Shown piece after piece: positions 7,985 to 16,083 of a stretch of DNA of 64,000 nucleotides (positions are counted from its first letter, which is position 1; each line of letters begins with the position of its first letter). Location of the stretch: assembly GCA_900129675.1 (NCBI GenBank), contig FSRD01000001.1, positions 5,507,501 to 5,571,500 of the forward strand, in the 5' to 3' direction. The position numbers and the translations under genes were made by a program. Below the pieces are notes generated by a model. The model had not been told where the DNA came from and did not search any database. It saw only the letters and a program-made list of their open reading frames with translations. The DNA is from Bradyrhizobium erythrophlei (lineage in GTDB: Bacteria; Pseudomonadota; Alphaproteobacteria; Rhizobiales; Xanthobacteraceae).

Positions 7985-8167
7985 ATGCCTGAATCGTATA
8001 CTCGTGCCGAGCCGTCTCAACTTCCGATCGAGCGGCATCGTTGCCCCCGGTGTCACAACCACATGATGCTGGCACGTATCGAATATCCCAACGGTTCCAA
8101 CGTCCGAACGTTCGAATGTCTGCGGTGCGATCATGTGCAAAAAATGTTGGTCGAGTACGTGATGTGA
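7985..8167 (+). CDS. Small zinc-ribbon protein
   Basis: 60 residues with two knuckles, CPRC (about 20-23) and CLRC (about 47-50), separated by NGSNVRTFE. This is the arrangement of a zinc ribbon. Similar 55-70 residue proteins are frequent in Bradyrhizobium, function unknown. The frame is open further upstream, but the ATG at 7985 gives the usual length. Confidence 0.6.
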   Translation: MPESYTRAEPSQLPIERHRCPRCHNHMMLARIEYPNGSNVRTFECLRCDHVQKMLVEYVM

Positions 8168-8179
8168 GTGGACGGTGCT

Positions 8180-8193
8180 GTCCTAATTAGGAC
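8180..8193. promoter_or_regulatory. Perfect 14-bp palindrome
   Basis: GTCCTAATTAGGAC is fully self-complementary. The half-site AATTAGGAC recurs at 8207-8215 and 8341-8349. It could be an operator or the end of a lost element. Confidence 0.35.
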
Positions 8194-8288
8194 ACTCACT
8201 CTTCCGAATTAGGACATTGGACCGGCCATATTGATTGGTGAATTCCTGGGCGTCGTGTCCTTTCTCGGAAAGGGGCGCGATGGGAATG

Positions 8289-8317
8289 CGGCCCCAGCCA
8301 AGGCCCGGCTGGGGCCG
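8289..8317 (+). terminator. GC-rich hairpin, likely terminator
   Basis: Perfect 11-bp inverted repeat CGGCCCCAGCC / GGCTGGGGCCG with a 7-base loop, then TCTCTTTGG. Very stable, though its T-tract is weak. Confidence 0.45.
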
Positions 8318-8405
8318 TCTCTTTGGGCCTCACGGCGGGGAATTAGGACACCCAAAACAAAGCGGGCCCAGCGTCGAACGCAGTGCCGCCGGGCCATCAG
8401 ATGCT

Positions 8406-8624
8406 TTACGCGCGCGGTTCAGGCGCGCTTTTCGAAGAGGATATCTTATCGAGCGGGAGACCATTGGTCGTTAGCCTCTGTATCGCGGACTGTTCTTCCG
8501 TTAGGCGTCTTTCGACGAATTGCCGCTCGTGTTCGGTCAGGTTGCCCCTGAGCAATCGGCGATAGCGATGGATGTTGTTGCTGTGTGCTCTCAAGCGCAC
8601 CAGCTGCTCGTCGGTCATCTTCAT
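8406..8624 (-). CDS. Small basic hypothetical protein
   Basis: 72 residues, helical and charged (TDEQLVRLRAHSNNIHRYRRLL, quoted in part, then ERQFVERRLTEEQ). I recall near-identical small proteins in other Bradyrhizobium genomes. No function is known. The ATG at 8624 follows GTGGGG; an ATG at 8618 is equally possible. Confidence 0.6.
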   Translation of the reverse strand: MKMTDEQLVRLRAHSNNIHRYRRLLRGNLTEHERQFVERRLTEEQSAIQRLTTNGLPLDKISSSKSAPEPRA

Positions 8625-8660
8625 CCCCACTATGCGGGATCGGGAAAATGCGAATCCGGC

Positions 8661-8978
8661 TTAGCTCCCGGCCAATTCTAGCAGATGTTGCACAGAGGCG
8701 GGGATATTCTCCCCTTCGTCCCTGCGCTGCTTCAGCTCAGCAGCGATTTCGGGGGTGATATTGCGCGACCATCCCTCGGCGGTGTTGAAGGCCACGATGC
8801 GCACTGGACAGCTGTAGACTTCAAGCAAGAGGTCGCGGATCAGCATCTCGCGATACGTACCCGCATCATCATCGGTCTCGCGCCAGGCGCGGCCTACCCA
8901 GACCCCGAAGGCGTCCAGTAGCACGAGGTACATGTCCTGGTCCGCATCTTGCGGCGCGATTGATGGTGAGCGATGCAC
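8661..8978 (-). CDS. Hypothetical protein common in Rhizobiales
   Basis: 105 residues containing YLVLLDAFGVWVGRAWRETD and, later, RIVAFNTAEGWSRNITPEIA. This is the pattern of a small protein found in many Bradyrhizobium and related genomes, often in several copies. The GTG at 8978 has GGGAG 7-8 bases upstream. A TTG at 8996 is in frame but lacks such a site. Function unknown. Confidence 0.65.
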   Translation of the reverse strand: MHRSPSIAPQDADQDMYLVLLDAFGVWVGRAWRETDDDAGTYREMLIRDLLLEVYSCPVRIVAFNTAEGWSRNITPEIAAELKQRRDEGENIPASVQHLLELAGS

Positions 8979-9137
8979 ACTGCACTCCCGCTGCAATGAA
9001 GCACGCTGGGACCGTTACTCTGTTCCACCCGCCCTGTCGCCTAATCCGAACGAGTTAATCCAGAAGACCGCACCCAGTGCGGATAGCCAAGTGCTAGGTT
9101 TGGTCCATTGTTCAGTTTGCGTCCATTTCAGATCAAA

Positions 9138-9170
9138 GGCCCCAGTGCGCATTGCCCCTGCGCTGGGGCC
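9138..9170. terminator. GC-rich hairpin
   Basis: GGCCCCAGTGC (9138-9148) pairs with GCGCTGGGGCC (9160-9170), with one G-U wobble. It resembles the hairpin at 8289-8317 in sequence and sits between small genes. No strong T-tract on either strand. Confidence 0.4.
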
Positions 9171-9247
9171 GATTCTTGTGGCCACTCGCTTCGTTACCGA
9201 GATCGGATCATCGAAGGGGGCCGGACCAGGACATCGAACGGACGCTC

Positions 9248-9482
9248 TCAGCGGTGGGTTTGGTGGTGCGGGTATTGGTTCACGGGGTGGGTTTGTTCAA
9301 AGCACGGACGAACGTCGGCGCCGCGGTGCCCGCAGGCCTTACAGGTGAACTTCGGCTCGAGGTCATAGCCGGACGTCGTCCGGCCACTGGCCGGCGTCGA
9401 TCGTGACCGAATGGGCGCAGCGATAGTCTGCACGATAGACGAGAAGCCGGGTAGGGCCGGACTCCCGCATTTCCCCCAGTGT
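9248..9482 (-). pseudogene. Zinc-ribbon hypothetical protein, frameshifted
   Basis: One frame reads MRESGPTRLLVYRADYRC, then TIDAGQWPDDVRL, and stops at 9363. A different frame continues at the same place with DLEPKFTCKACGHRGADVRP. Together they make the usual small rhizobial protein, with a single-base loss at about 9363-9370 between VRL and the expected Ser-Asp-Leu. The CKAC knuckle is in the second frame, so the product would lack its metal site. Confidence 0.6.
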
Positions 9483-9603
9483 GACTTTCCGAGCGTCTGT
9501 CACGGTCAAATTAGCATCAAGTGAGCGTGAGATGTGAAGCAGTTCACATTTGAATATCGCAAATTGATCTAACGCGACGCAAACCCGGTTTCGGGAGACA
9601 GCG

Positions 9604-9846
9604 ATGCCATTATTCAATAGCCAGATCCATTGGCGGGGAATAGGCAACACCGTCGTCGTCGAGCTTCTCGTCTTGCTCGCGCTTACGTTCGCGGTTGTTC
9701 GTTACGTGGAATGGTCATCGGACGTTGCTCAGGCCGAATTTATGAGCGCGACCAAGCCATCAACCTCTGATCCGAATCATTCCGGCGAATTTTCAATTGC
9801 GACCCAGCCCCTCAAGGGGCGAACCGGTTGCCCTCGGAAGGGTTGA
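9604..9846 (+). CDS. Small single-pass membrane protein
   Basis: 80 residues. One hydrophobic segment (about 15-34, VVVELLVLLALTFAVVRYV) is followed by a polar tail with a Cys near the end. It is likely anchored in the inner membrane. Bradyrhizobium genomes carry similar proteins, role unknown. The ATG is preceded by GGGAGACAGCG. Confidence 0.6.
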   Translation: MPLFNSQIHWRGIGNTVVVELLVLLALTFAVVRYVEWSSDVAQAEFMSATKPSTSDPNHSGEFSIATQPLKGRTGCPRKG

Positions 9847-9916
9847 ACTACTGCAGGGAACCGCCTTCACAGGCCCGCGCGTTGAACGCGCTGCTGCCGG
9901 GATCGTGCCAAACAGA

Positions 9917-9940
9917 AACGGCGCTGTTACCAGCGCCGTT
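9917..9940. terminator. Perfect 10-bp hairpin
   Basis: AACGGCGCTG, loop TTAC, CAGCGCCGTT. It lies about 70 bases after the small membrane protein gene. On the minus strand it would be followed by CTGTTTGG. Possible terminator. Confidence 0.45.
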
Positions 9941-10146
9941 CTGGTGCACCTACGCGTGGAACCGGCCCACTTCGACTGGCGCTGGCGGGAGCGACCCGCT
10001 CTGGCTCTGCTGGCGTGGGAAGCCGTGGCTCGCGATCCGCTAGCAAGGCTACGCCGCATCCAAGTGGAGTCAATTAGAACGACAATTAATTTTAGGCCAG
10101 CGGCTATCACCCATCGCGACATCGCAGTATCGGCCTTGCCGATCGA

Positions 10147-10287
10147 ATGCTCAGCAGACAGGTCCCCCTCGACGCTCAACAGCAGGAGTTCAAATTGGCG
10201 CTCGAGAAATTGAACATCCATAGGAACGTGGAGGAATTTGTTTTCCAGTACGTCCGCCTTCAAATCGCACAGGAAACGGCGACATGA
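10147..10287 (+). CDS. Putative 46-residue protein
   Basis: MLSRQVPLDAQQQEFKLALE, then NIHRNVEEFVFQYVRLQIAQ; helical and without membrane segments. Its stop overlaps the next start as ATGA, which favours a real coupled pair. Not recognised. Confidence 0.35.
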   Translation: MLSRQVPLDAQQQEFKLALEKLNIHRNVEEFVFQYVRLQIAQETAT

Positions 10288-10523
10288 AGCGCCGGCGCCG
10301 ATCGGTCGAAAAGCGCAACCGGCAACGGCTTGGCCGCTCACTCGAGACGGCCTGTGATCACGTCCTTGAGGTTTTCGACGGCTCCTTGGAAGTGCCTCAT
10401 CCGCCTCACGATCCCGCCAGAAAAGACGTTCCGCCAATGACCCCAGGGCCGCAACCCTGGGCAAGAAGGGCGGTAAGGCGCGGGCGGGATATCCCTTGGG
10501 ACCGTCCGGACGATGAGAGGTGA
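10284..10523 (+). CDS. Putative 79-residue basic protein
   Basis: Begins MKRRRRSVEKRNRQRLGRSL and is rich in Arg and Pro. It overlaps the preceding small ORF by four bases (ATGA) and ends just before a strong hairpin (10527-10544). The overlap and terminator support it as the second gene of a small operon. No family is recognised, and the composition could also come from non-coding GC-rich DNA. Confidence 0.35.
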   Translation: MKRRRRSVEKRNRQRLGRSLETACDHVLEVFDGSLEVPHPPHDPARKDVPPMTPGPQPWARRAVRRGRDIPWDRPDDER

Positions 10524-10526
10524 GGG

Positions 10527-10548
10527 CGCCGGTTCACGCCGGCGGGCT
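10527..10548 (+). terminator. Hairpin repeated from 7795-7816
   Basis: CGCCGG, loop TTCACG, CCGGCG, then GGCT. Perfect 6-bp stem directly after the 79-residue ORF. Confidence 0.45.
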
Positions 10549-10685
10549 GCTTAGCGACTACTGAGTTTGGGAAGATGAAGACAGCGAGGCAACATCCTCC
10601 TTCGTTCCCCGCCCGGAACACCTGTCAGGCTACGTTCCGAAGGGCGCGCGCCCATCTCACGGGTCACCGGCACCGCAAGCTAGCG

Positions 10686-10936
10686 TCATCCGTCAGTTTT
10701 AGTTTTGAAGGCGCCGCCGGGTAATTTGCCTTCCATCGAGAAGGCCCTTTTGAACACGAACGCTCCGAAAGCGGTGATGGGAAGCACTATGATGAACACC
10801 AGCGCGGTGAATGCCCAGCCATCTACTACCGTTTTGCCCGTTACCATTTGAGCAACGGCGATGATGACGACCGCCGTCAGCGCAGCCCATGCGCCATAGA
10901 GCGTGCCTTTCAGGCCGTAGCGCCCCAGGTCATGTG
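10686..10936 (-). pseudogene. Two-helix membrane protein lacking a start codon
   Basis: The frame ending in TGA at 10686-10688 reads GRYGLKGTLYGAWAALTAVV, then two hydrophobic segments and FKRAFSMEGKLPGG. That is convincing membrane protein sequence. No ATG, GTG or TTG in this frame precedes the first helix. An ATG in another frame (CACATGACC, around 10931) suggests a frameshift or replaced 5' end. Function unknown. Confidence 0.45.
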
Positions 10937-11454
10937 GCCCACCCGGACTTCTCAGTTTTGACCCATTTGCGACATCGAACGTATTGGTCGCGGGCCGGCT
11001 CGACCAAAGGCACTTGCCTGATCATGCAAGATCATCCATCCCGGCCGCAGACACCCGCAGGGTCGCCTTGATTGCGCGCACGTCCGGCGTGCCACGCTGT
11101 TGCTTCGTCAGGGACCGAATCGAGAAAGTGGCGAGGAGGCTCCCGACGCGCCCCAGGGTAATCCCAGTTCCCTTGGTTGGGGGGTGGTCTTGTACTGGGA
11201 ATACATCCTTCCGGCTGAGGATAATCCCGGCGGTGGACTTGGAGCCGATCAGGATCGAGGCGGTGCTATTACTTGTCCTCCTGGCCCCGAAGGTTCCTCC
11301 TTCGACTCACGAAAATTCATTCGTACTGTTGCATGGCGATCACAGAATTCGTCTCCAGCAGGAATACCCTGTCGCGGGTTGATGCAATTCACGTGGAGGT
11401 AGTGGGATCCGGTCCAGACCGGCCTTGGCCGTACGAACAGCGAGGAGGCAGGAG
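10937..11454. other. Intergenic stretch without a supported gene
   Basis: About 500 bases upstream of the outer-membrane protein gene. Open frames exist but look like chance. The promoter of the following gene should lie in its right part, though I could not place it. Confidence 0.35.
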
Positions 11455-12504
11455 ATGTCGACGAAATCCTGGTGGAGCGTCGTGTTGACTGGAGTGGCCG
11501 CGGTGCTCGGCAGCGTCATCGGAGGCAATACACCCGCAATCGCGGCCTCCGACAACAACCCAAGAACATACGCGGGAGATTACCAGGGCGGGTCGCTTCC
11601 GATCGGGACCTTCATTGCGTTCCAATACGGGAGCTTTGCTCATGCCGATGCTTTCGTCGATCCCACCGGCCACGCGCTGCCGGACTCGCACGCCAATACT
11701 TGGATAGAGTTTACCCGGGTGACCTATTTTGCTGAGTTCGCGAACCGTCCCCTTGTGATCGAGGCGGACCTGCCATTTGCGACATTGACGAACGTGAACA
11801 TCCCCGGCACCAACAACGGCGTTGCCGGAGGGCTCGCGGACCCCGTGGTTCACCTGACCTATTTCCTCATCACCGACGCGACGGTCCAGCGCTGGGTCGG
11901 CATCACCAATTTTCTCTGGCTGCCGTGGGGGCGCAACTTTGACAACCGCAGTGCGGTCAATGTCTCCACGCCGCGGCAGTTCACCGACACCCCTCAGTTC
12001 GGATGGACCGAGGGACTTGGAAAGTTTTCGCCAAGCCTTAAGGGACTGTTTTTCGATCTGATCGCCGACGCATCGTTCCATACCGACGGCGACAGTCCTC
12101 TCGAGGTGGTCAATCCGCCTGGCGCCCCGCTCCCCGGAGTCCTGAGATACGATACGTTGACGCAACGGCCGTCGTACGATGTCAAGGCCTTCCTGCGCTA
12201 TAATCCGAGCACCTTTCTTTTTGCCGCCGTTGGCATAGAGAAGTCGTGGGGAGGCGAGCAGATCGGCACAAACGGTAGATTTATCGTTGCCGGACTGCCG
12301 GTCGGGATCCCTCAACCCAATGTGTCGCTCGGTCGAGATGACTTCTTGAGGGGCCATTTCCAATTTCAAATCCCGCTCGCTCAGGATTTTACCATAGCCG
12401 GTGACGTGTTTCACGATTTCGAGGCGACCGGCGGGTTCAGGGAGAACATCGGCGTCGAAATTCGCCTGGCCAAATTCTTCTTTCCCACGCCGCGCTCGAA
12501 GTAG
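11455..12504 (+). CDS. Outer-membrane transporter-like protein, phenol MetA degradation family type
   Basis: 349 residues with a signal peptide ending about TPAIAA (residue 31). The body is rich in alternating hydrophobic strands and aromatic residues and ends in Phe-rich sequence, as in beta-barrel proteins. Sequence such as GDYQGGSLPIGTFIAFQYGS fits the MetA-pathway family placed in the outer membrane. The ATG at 11455 is preceded by AGGAGGCAGGAG. It stands alone in its orientation. Confidence 0.65.
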   Translation: MSTKSWWSVVLTGVAAVLGSVIGGNTPAIAASDNNPRTYAGDYQGGSLPIGTFIAFQYGSFAHADAFVDPTGHALPDSHANTWIEFTRVTYFAEFANRPLVIEADLPFATLTNVNIPGTNNGVAGGLADPVVHLTYFLITDATVQRWVGITNFLWLPWGRNFDNRSAVNVSTPRQFTDTPQFGWTEGLGKFSPSLKGLFFDLIADASFHTDGDSPLEVVNPPGAPLPGVLRYDTLTQRPSYDVKAFLRYNPSTFLFAAVGIEKSWGGEQIGTNGRFIVAGLPVGIPQPNVSLGRDDFLRGHFQFQIPLAQDFTIAGDVFHDFEATGGFRENIGVEIRLAKFFFPTPRSK

Positions 12505-12957
12505 AAAAGACGGTGCCCCCAGGGTGTCACGAGGAGATGTCGATTGATCCTGGGTAACTTTGGCAGTTCAGAAAAGTCGCGCTGCACTTAGAAGTAGTTG
12601 CAGGCCAGGCTCATCGCCGTCCTTGGGCGATGCGCCCGGTCGATTTGTTGAAACAGATACACCACGAACTCCGCATGGGCCGGCAACACTAGCTAACTTA
12701 GCTTCAACGTACGAGGCTTGGCGATCGACCCCCGCATACTCCAAGGGCGTTTCTCAGGCGATTCCTTCTCATTCGGATTGTCACGGCACCACGCGGATTA
12801 TGCCCAAACGAGGCCCAACCTCAGGAAAGGACGCGCTCGGCGTAAGTCTTCTCGCCGGGCTTCTCGCGACCGTCGACGAGGTGATCGAAGGAATCGTGCG
12901 ATGTCCGAGTGCAGATGCAAAGCGGACTGATGCGGGAAACCCGTCGGCCGTCGCTCG
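12505..12957. other. Intergenic stretch without a supported gene
   Basis: About 450 bases between convergent genes. Nothing recognisable in either direction. Confidence 0.4.
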
Positions 12958-13334
12958 TTACAGGTTAATGACGCCGCGTCGCGCCGCGTGGGCCACGGCG
13001 TCGGTGCGGCCGGTTGCATCAAGCTTGTCGAGAAGCGAGCTGACGTGGAATTTGGCGGTGTGTACCGAAATCCCGAGCTGCTTCGCAATTGCCTTGTTCG
13101 ATGCGCCTTCCGCCAGCGACGTGAGCACGTCGAGTTCTCTCGGCGTAAGATCGAAACCGTGTGGTTCGACGCTGCTTTGAAGATTGCGCGACACGACCGT
13201 GACTGCGGCCGGTTCTCCCGGCGCAGCGAGGCGGAGTCCGGCGAGCCCCCGAGCAGCGAAGCCATCCGGTTCGCAAGCGCAGGATCGTCGATCTCGACGG
13301 CGACGACGTTTGCCGGCGAGGGCTCCTGGCTCAC
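12958..13334 (-). pseudogene. LuxR-type regulator with one-base frameshift
   Basis: The frame from the GTG at 13334 reads MSQEPSPANVVAVEIDDPAL, then NRMASLLGG. At a run of five Cs on the plus strand (13246-13250) the sense switches frame and continues as LAGLRLAAPGEPAA and a full LuxR helix-turn-helix: LTPRELDVLTSLAEGASNKAI, quoted in part, then LGISVHTAKFHVSSLLDKL. Restoring one base gives a protein of about 126 residues. The GTG overlaps the stop of the upstream PDZ gene, so the two were coupled. Confidence 0.7.
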
Positions 13335-13702
13335 GTCTCCGGCCTCTCGCCGATCGTCAACTTTAGCCGAACCGGCTCGCCCGCGCGACGGACCGTCACC
13401 TCAACCGCTGACCCCACGCTATCGGGGCCGAGTGCTTGCAACAGCGATCGCACGCCGGAGATCCTGTCGTCGTTCCACCCCACAATCACGTCACCTTGCC
13501 GGATGCCGGCGGCGGACGATGGACCCGACTTGTCGACGTTCATCACCATCGCGCCGACACCGTCGTCTAGCACTTGCCTGAGCAGTGACGCTGCAGCAAT
13601 GATCAAGCATCGGCTGGCCGTGACCGATCCCCCTTCGTATGGCTGAAGATCCCGAATGCGGCTATGGCCGCTTCGTGGATTAAGGCATTCTGATAGGCCC
13701 AA
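13331..13702 (-). CDS. PDZ-domain protein, likely truncated HtrA-type protease
   Basis: 123 residues. From about residue 40 it is a PDZ domain (DDGVGAMVMNVDKSGPSSAA, then GIRQGDVIVGWNDDRI). In homologues from memory, this domain follows a trypsin-like protease, which is absent here. The N-terminal 40 residues look unrelated. It is probably the tail of a broken periplasmic protease, although a stand-alone PDZ protein cannot be excluded. Its stop overlaps the LuxR-type start as GTGA. Confidence 0.5.
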   Translation of the reverse strand: MGLSECLNPRSGHSRIRDLQPYEGGSVTASRCLIIAAASLLRQVLDDGVGAMVMNVDKSGPSSAAGIRQGDVIVGWNDDRISGVRSLLQALGPDSVGSAVEVTVRRAGEPVRLKLTIGERPET

Positions 13703-13770
13703 TGCTCCGCCGTTACCCAGCCCCGCTGCGGAGCCACGACCAGGTCAGGCATGTCACCTTCGCGTCATAC

Positions 13771-14889
13771 TCATTGACCTGCCGAATCGACCACGAATAC
13801 TTCGATCGGCAGAGAGTGATTGATCACGTAGACGCCGTAGTTCTGGTCGTGCTCACGGGGTTGCACCCTACCTCCCCCGTCCTTGGCGCGGGAAAGCAGC
13901 GTGTATTGACCCGGCTTTTTCGGCGTGAGCCAGTCGAATTTCCAACGTCGCCACGCATGCCGGCGCACGGGGTCTAGGAATTCCGCGTCGGCCCAGGTCT
14001 GGCCGCCATCGGTGCTCACTTCGATCTCGATCACGTCGGTCTCGCCCGCCCATGCGGCGCCGGAAACCGTGTAGATCCGGTCCGCTGGCAGGGCTTGGTA
14101 GACACGGGGGCGCGCGATCTCCGACTTGAGCTGCATTTCTCCGAGCGCGCGCCGCACCGGCCGTCCATCCATCGAATCCCAGTAGGCGTAGTCCGATGTC
14201 AGCCAGTAACCATGAAAGGGCTGGCGAACCGCCATGATACGCGTCAGCCACTTGACCGAGGCCATTCCATAATGACCAGGCACGATGGCCCGGACCGGAA
14301 ATCCGTGGTCCCGCGGAAGTTCACGACCATTCATCGCGTAGGCAATCAGCACTTCCGGCGCAATGGCCTTCGCTCGGGGCAGGCTCCAGGCATACGAGAT
14401 CGGCTCGGGAGGACGGGGCTCTTCTTTGGGTGTTCCGCGATCCGCTCCTTCGAGCACGATCTCGCAAGCATCTCCTTCGAGGCCGGCACGCTCCAGCAAC
14501 GCTCGCAGCGGAACGCCCGTCCATTCGGCAGTGCTGACCGCTCCGAGCTCCCACTGGGCGCCCTGCACCTGCGGGACGAGAAAGACCCTGCCATTACCTG
14601 CGCACTCGAGCGTGGCAATCCGCTTTTCAGATGGCATAGATCGCAGGTCGTCGTAGCTCAAAGAATACGGATGCTTGACCGCGCCTTCAATGCGCAGCTG
14701 ATAAGAGGCTTGGTCCAAGTCTGGCGTTGAGAAATGACTGCGTATGTAGAACAGCTCCGTCGGAGTAAGGTACGACTCGATCGGAACGAAGGGAGCCTCG
14801 AGATTCTTTGGCTCCTGTTGCCGAATGATCAGGCCCCCCGAAGAGAATGGAGCGCCATTGTCAAAGTGAGGTTCATTTGGAGTTTTCAT
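13771..14889 (-). CDS. Sulfite-oxidase-type molybdenum oxidoreductase
   Basis: 372 residues. The molybdopterin domain contains IATLECAGNGR with Cys96 as the likely Mo ligand, plus RDHGFPVRAIVPGHYG, typical of sulfite oxidase. The C-terminal part (WAGETDVIEIEVSTDGGQTW, quoted in part) is the Mo-co dimerisation domain. It starts at an ATG with AGGAG upstream and shows no Tat signal, unlike SorA, so it would remain in the cytoplasm. Neighbours are a DUF202 membrane protein and an OmpR-type regulator. No cytochrome partner is nearby; the electron acceptor is unknown. Confidence 0.8.
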   Translation of the reverse strand: MKTPNEPHFDNGAPFSSGGLIIRQQEPKNLEAPFVPIESYLTPTELFYIRSHFSTPDLDQASYQLRIEGAVKHPYSLSYDDLRSMPSEKRIATLECAGNGRVFLVPQVQGAQWELGAVSTAEWTGVPLRALLERAGLEGDACEIVLEGADRGTPKEEPRPPEPISYAWSLPRAKAIAPEVLIAYAMNGRELPRDHGFPVRAIVPGHYGMASVKWLTRIMAVRQPFHGYWLTSDYAYWDSMDGRPVRRALGEMQLKSEIARPRVYQALPADRIYTVSGAAWAGETDVIEIEVSTDGGQTWADAEFLDPVRRHAWRRWKFDWLTPKKPGQYTLLSRAKDGGGRVQPREHDQNYGVYVINHSLPIEVFVVDSAGQ

Positions 14890-14931
14890 CGCGTTTCTCC
14901 TGGGGATGATTGGGACGCCATCGGGCGACTA

Positions 14932-15348
14932 CTAATGCAGCGGGTTCGGGGGCTGCAGCAGGGCCAGAAACATGTAAAGCGTGATAGCGATGCCGAGCAG
15001 CGCCAGAAACATGGCCACGATTACACCTTGCTTTGAGACGGTGCGCCGCACGTATCGACGGCGGTTCAATTCGCCAACCACACGCGTATAGCGCCATGCG
15101 GAAAGCAGATTGACGATTACGCCGACAGCAATAAGCGCCGCTCCAAGCCAGAGCGAGAGCCCATCGAACTGAACGCCAGAGGCGCGTTGTATGGGGTGGG
15201 GATCGTCTACGAAAATACCGAAATGCCCCAACGCAAGCCCGAATGCCATCGATGCGATGCCGGTGCGAATCCACGCGAGAAGCGTTCGCTCTTCGGCGAG
15301 ATAGTCTCGCAAGTCGGCCGCTGGCTCTTTCTTGATAGGGGCTTTCAT
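14932..15348 (-). CDS. DUF202 (YidH-type) inner-membrane protein
   Basis: 138 residues. It opens with the family signature LAEERTLLAWIRTGIASMA, then has three membrane segments (about 27-46, 65-85, 109-132). Members are small inner-membrane proteins of unknown role. It lies between the sulfite-oxidase-like gene and the response regulator, all on the minus strand with short gaps, so they may share a transcript. Confidence 0.75.
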   Translation of the reverse strand: MKAPIKKEPAADLRDYLAEERTLLAWIRTGIASMAFGLALGHFGIFVDDPHPIQRASGVQFDGLSLWLGAALIAVGVIVNLLSAWRYTRVVGELNRRRYVRRTVSKQGVIVAMFLALLGIAITLYMFLALLQPPNPLH

Positions 15349-15357
15349 TTGGCAGTT

Positions 15358-16083
15358 TCACATAGTTGGGAACGAAAAACGTCGGCTACGTTCAATTACG
15401 TGTTGGGCGCCTCTCGAGCTAAGAATAAAGCCCGCGCCCCGGACCGTGTTGATGAGGGGTATCTCGCCCGAGCCATCGACCTTCTGCCGCAGCTGGCCGA
15501 TATGCACATCGACAAGACTGGTTGTCGGCACGAATTTGTAGCCCCATACTTCCTGAAGCAACATGCCGCGCGTCACCAACTGGTCAGCCCGCCGCATCAT
15601 GTATTCGAGCAGCCGGAACTGGCGGGGTTGCAACTCGATCTTGCGGCCACCGCGTTTGGCGGTCCGCTCGATCCGATCAAGCTCAAGCGGTCCTACCCGC
15701 AAAATGACCTCATTTGCTTGCGCAGGCCGACGCAGCAGCGCTTCGATCCTGGCGAAAAGTTCGGCCGCTGCAAACGGCTTGGCGAGATAGTCATCGCTGC
15801 CCATGTTCAGCGCGCGCACGCGCTCCTCCACCGTGTCCAGCGCACTCAGCACCAGCACAGGGATCCGCATCTGACCCTTGCGCAGCGCCTCGATCGCCAC
15901 CACGCCGTCCATGTCGGGCAACATTCGATCGATGATCACGACGTCTGGCTGGTGCAAACGCGCCTTGTCGAGCCCATCCACCCCGTTTGATGACCATTCC
16001 ACCAGGAATCCGCGGTCAGTCAGCTGTTCAGTGATGGCGTCTGCGATGGTGGAATCGTCTTCGATCAGAAGCACCTTTGGCAT
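15358..16083 (-). CDS. OmpR/PhoB-family response regulator
   Basis: 241 residues. The receiver domain has the acidic pair Asp9/Asp10, phospho-acceptor Asp52 and Lys102 (YLAKPF). The C-terminal winged helix (about 135-230) includes LQPRQFRLLEYMMRRADQLV and VDVHIGQLRQKVD. It should bind DNA after phosphorylation. No sensor kinase gene is adjacent. Its ATG overlaps the stop of the upstream chimeric ORF by one base (TGATG), so its translation may depend on that ORF and on the duplicated promoter upstream. Confidence 0.85.
   Translation of the reverse strand: MPKVLLIEDDSTIADAITEQLTDRGFLVEWSSNGVDGLDKARLHQPDVVIIDRMLPDMDGVVAIEALRKGQMRIPVLVLSALDTVEERVRALNMGSDDYLAKPFAAAELFARIEALLRRPAQANEVILRVGPLELDRIERTAKRGGRKIELQPRQFRLLEYMMRRADQLVTRGMLLQEVWGYKFVPTTSLVDVHIGQLRQKVDGSGEIPLINTVRGAGFILSSRGAQHVIERSRRFSFPTM

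Noticed and set aside
12560..13180. Plus-strand frame of about 200 codons
   Set aside because: Ser/Arg-rich, overlaps the LuxR helix-turn-helix on the other strand, no motif.
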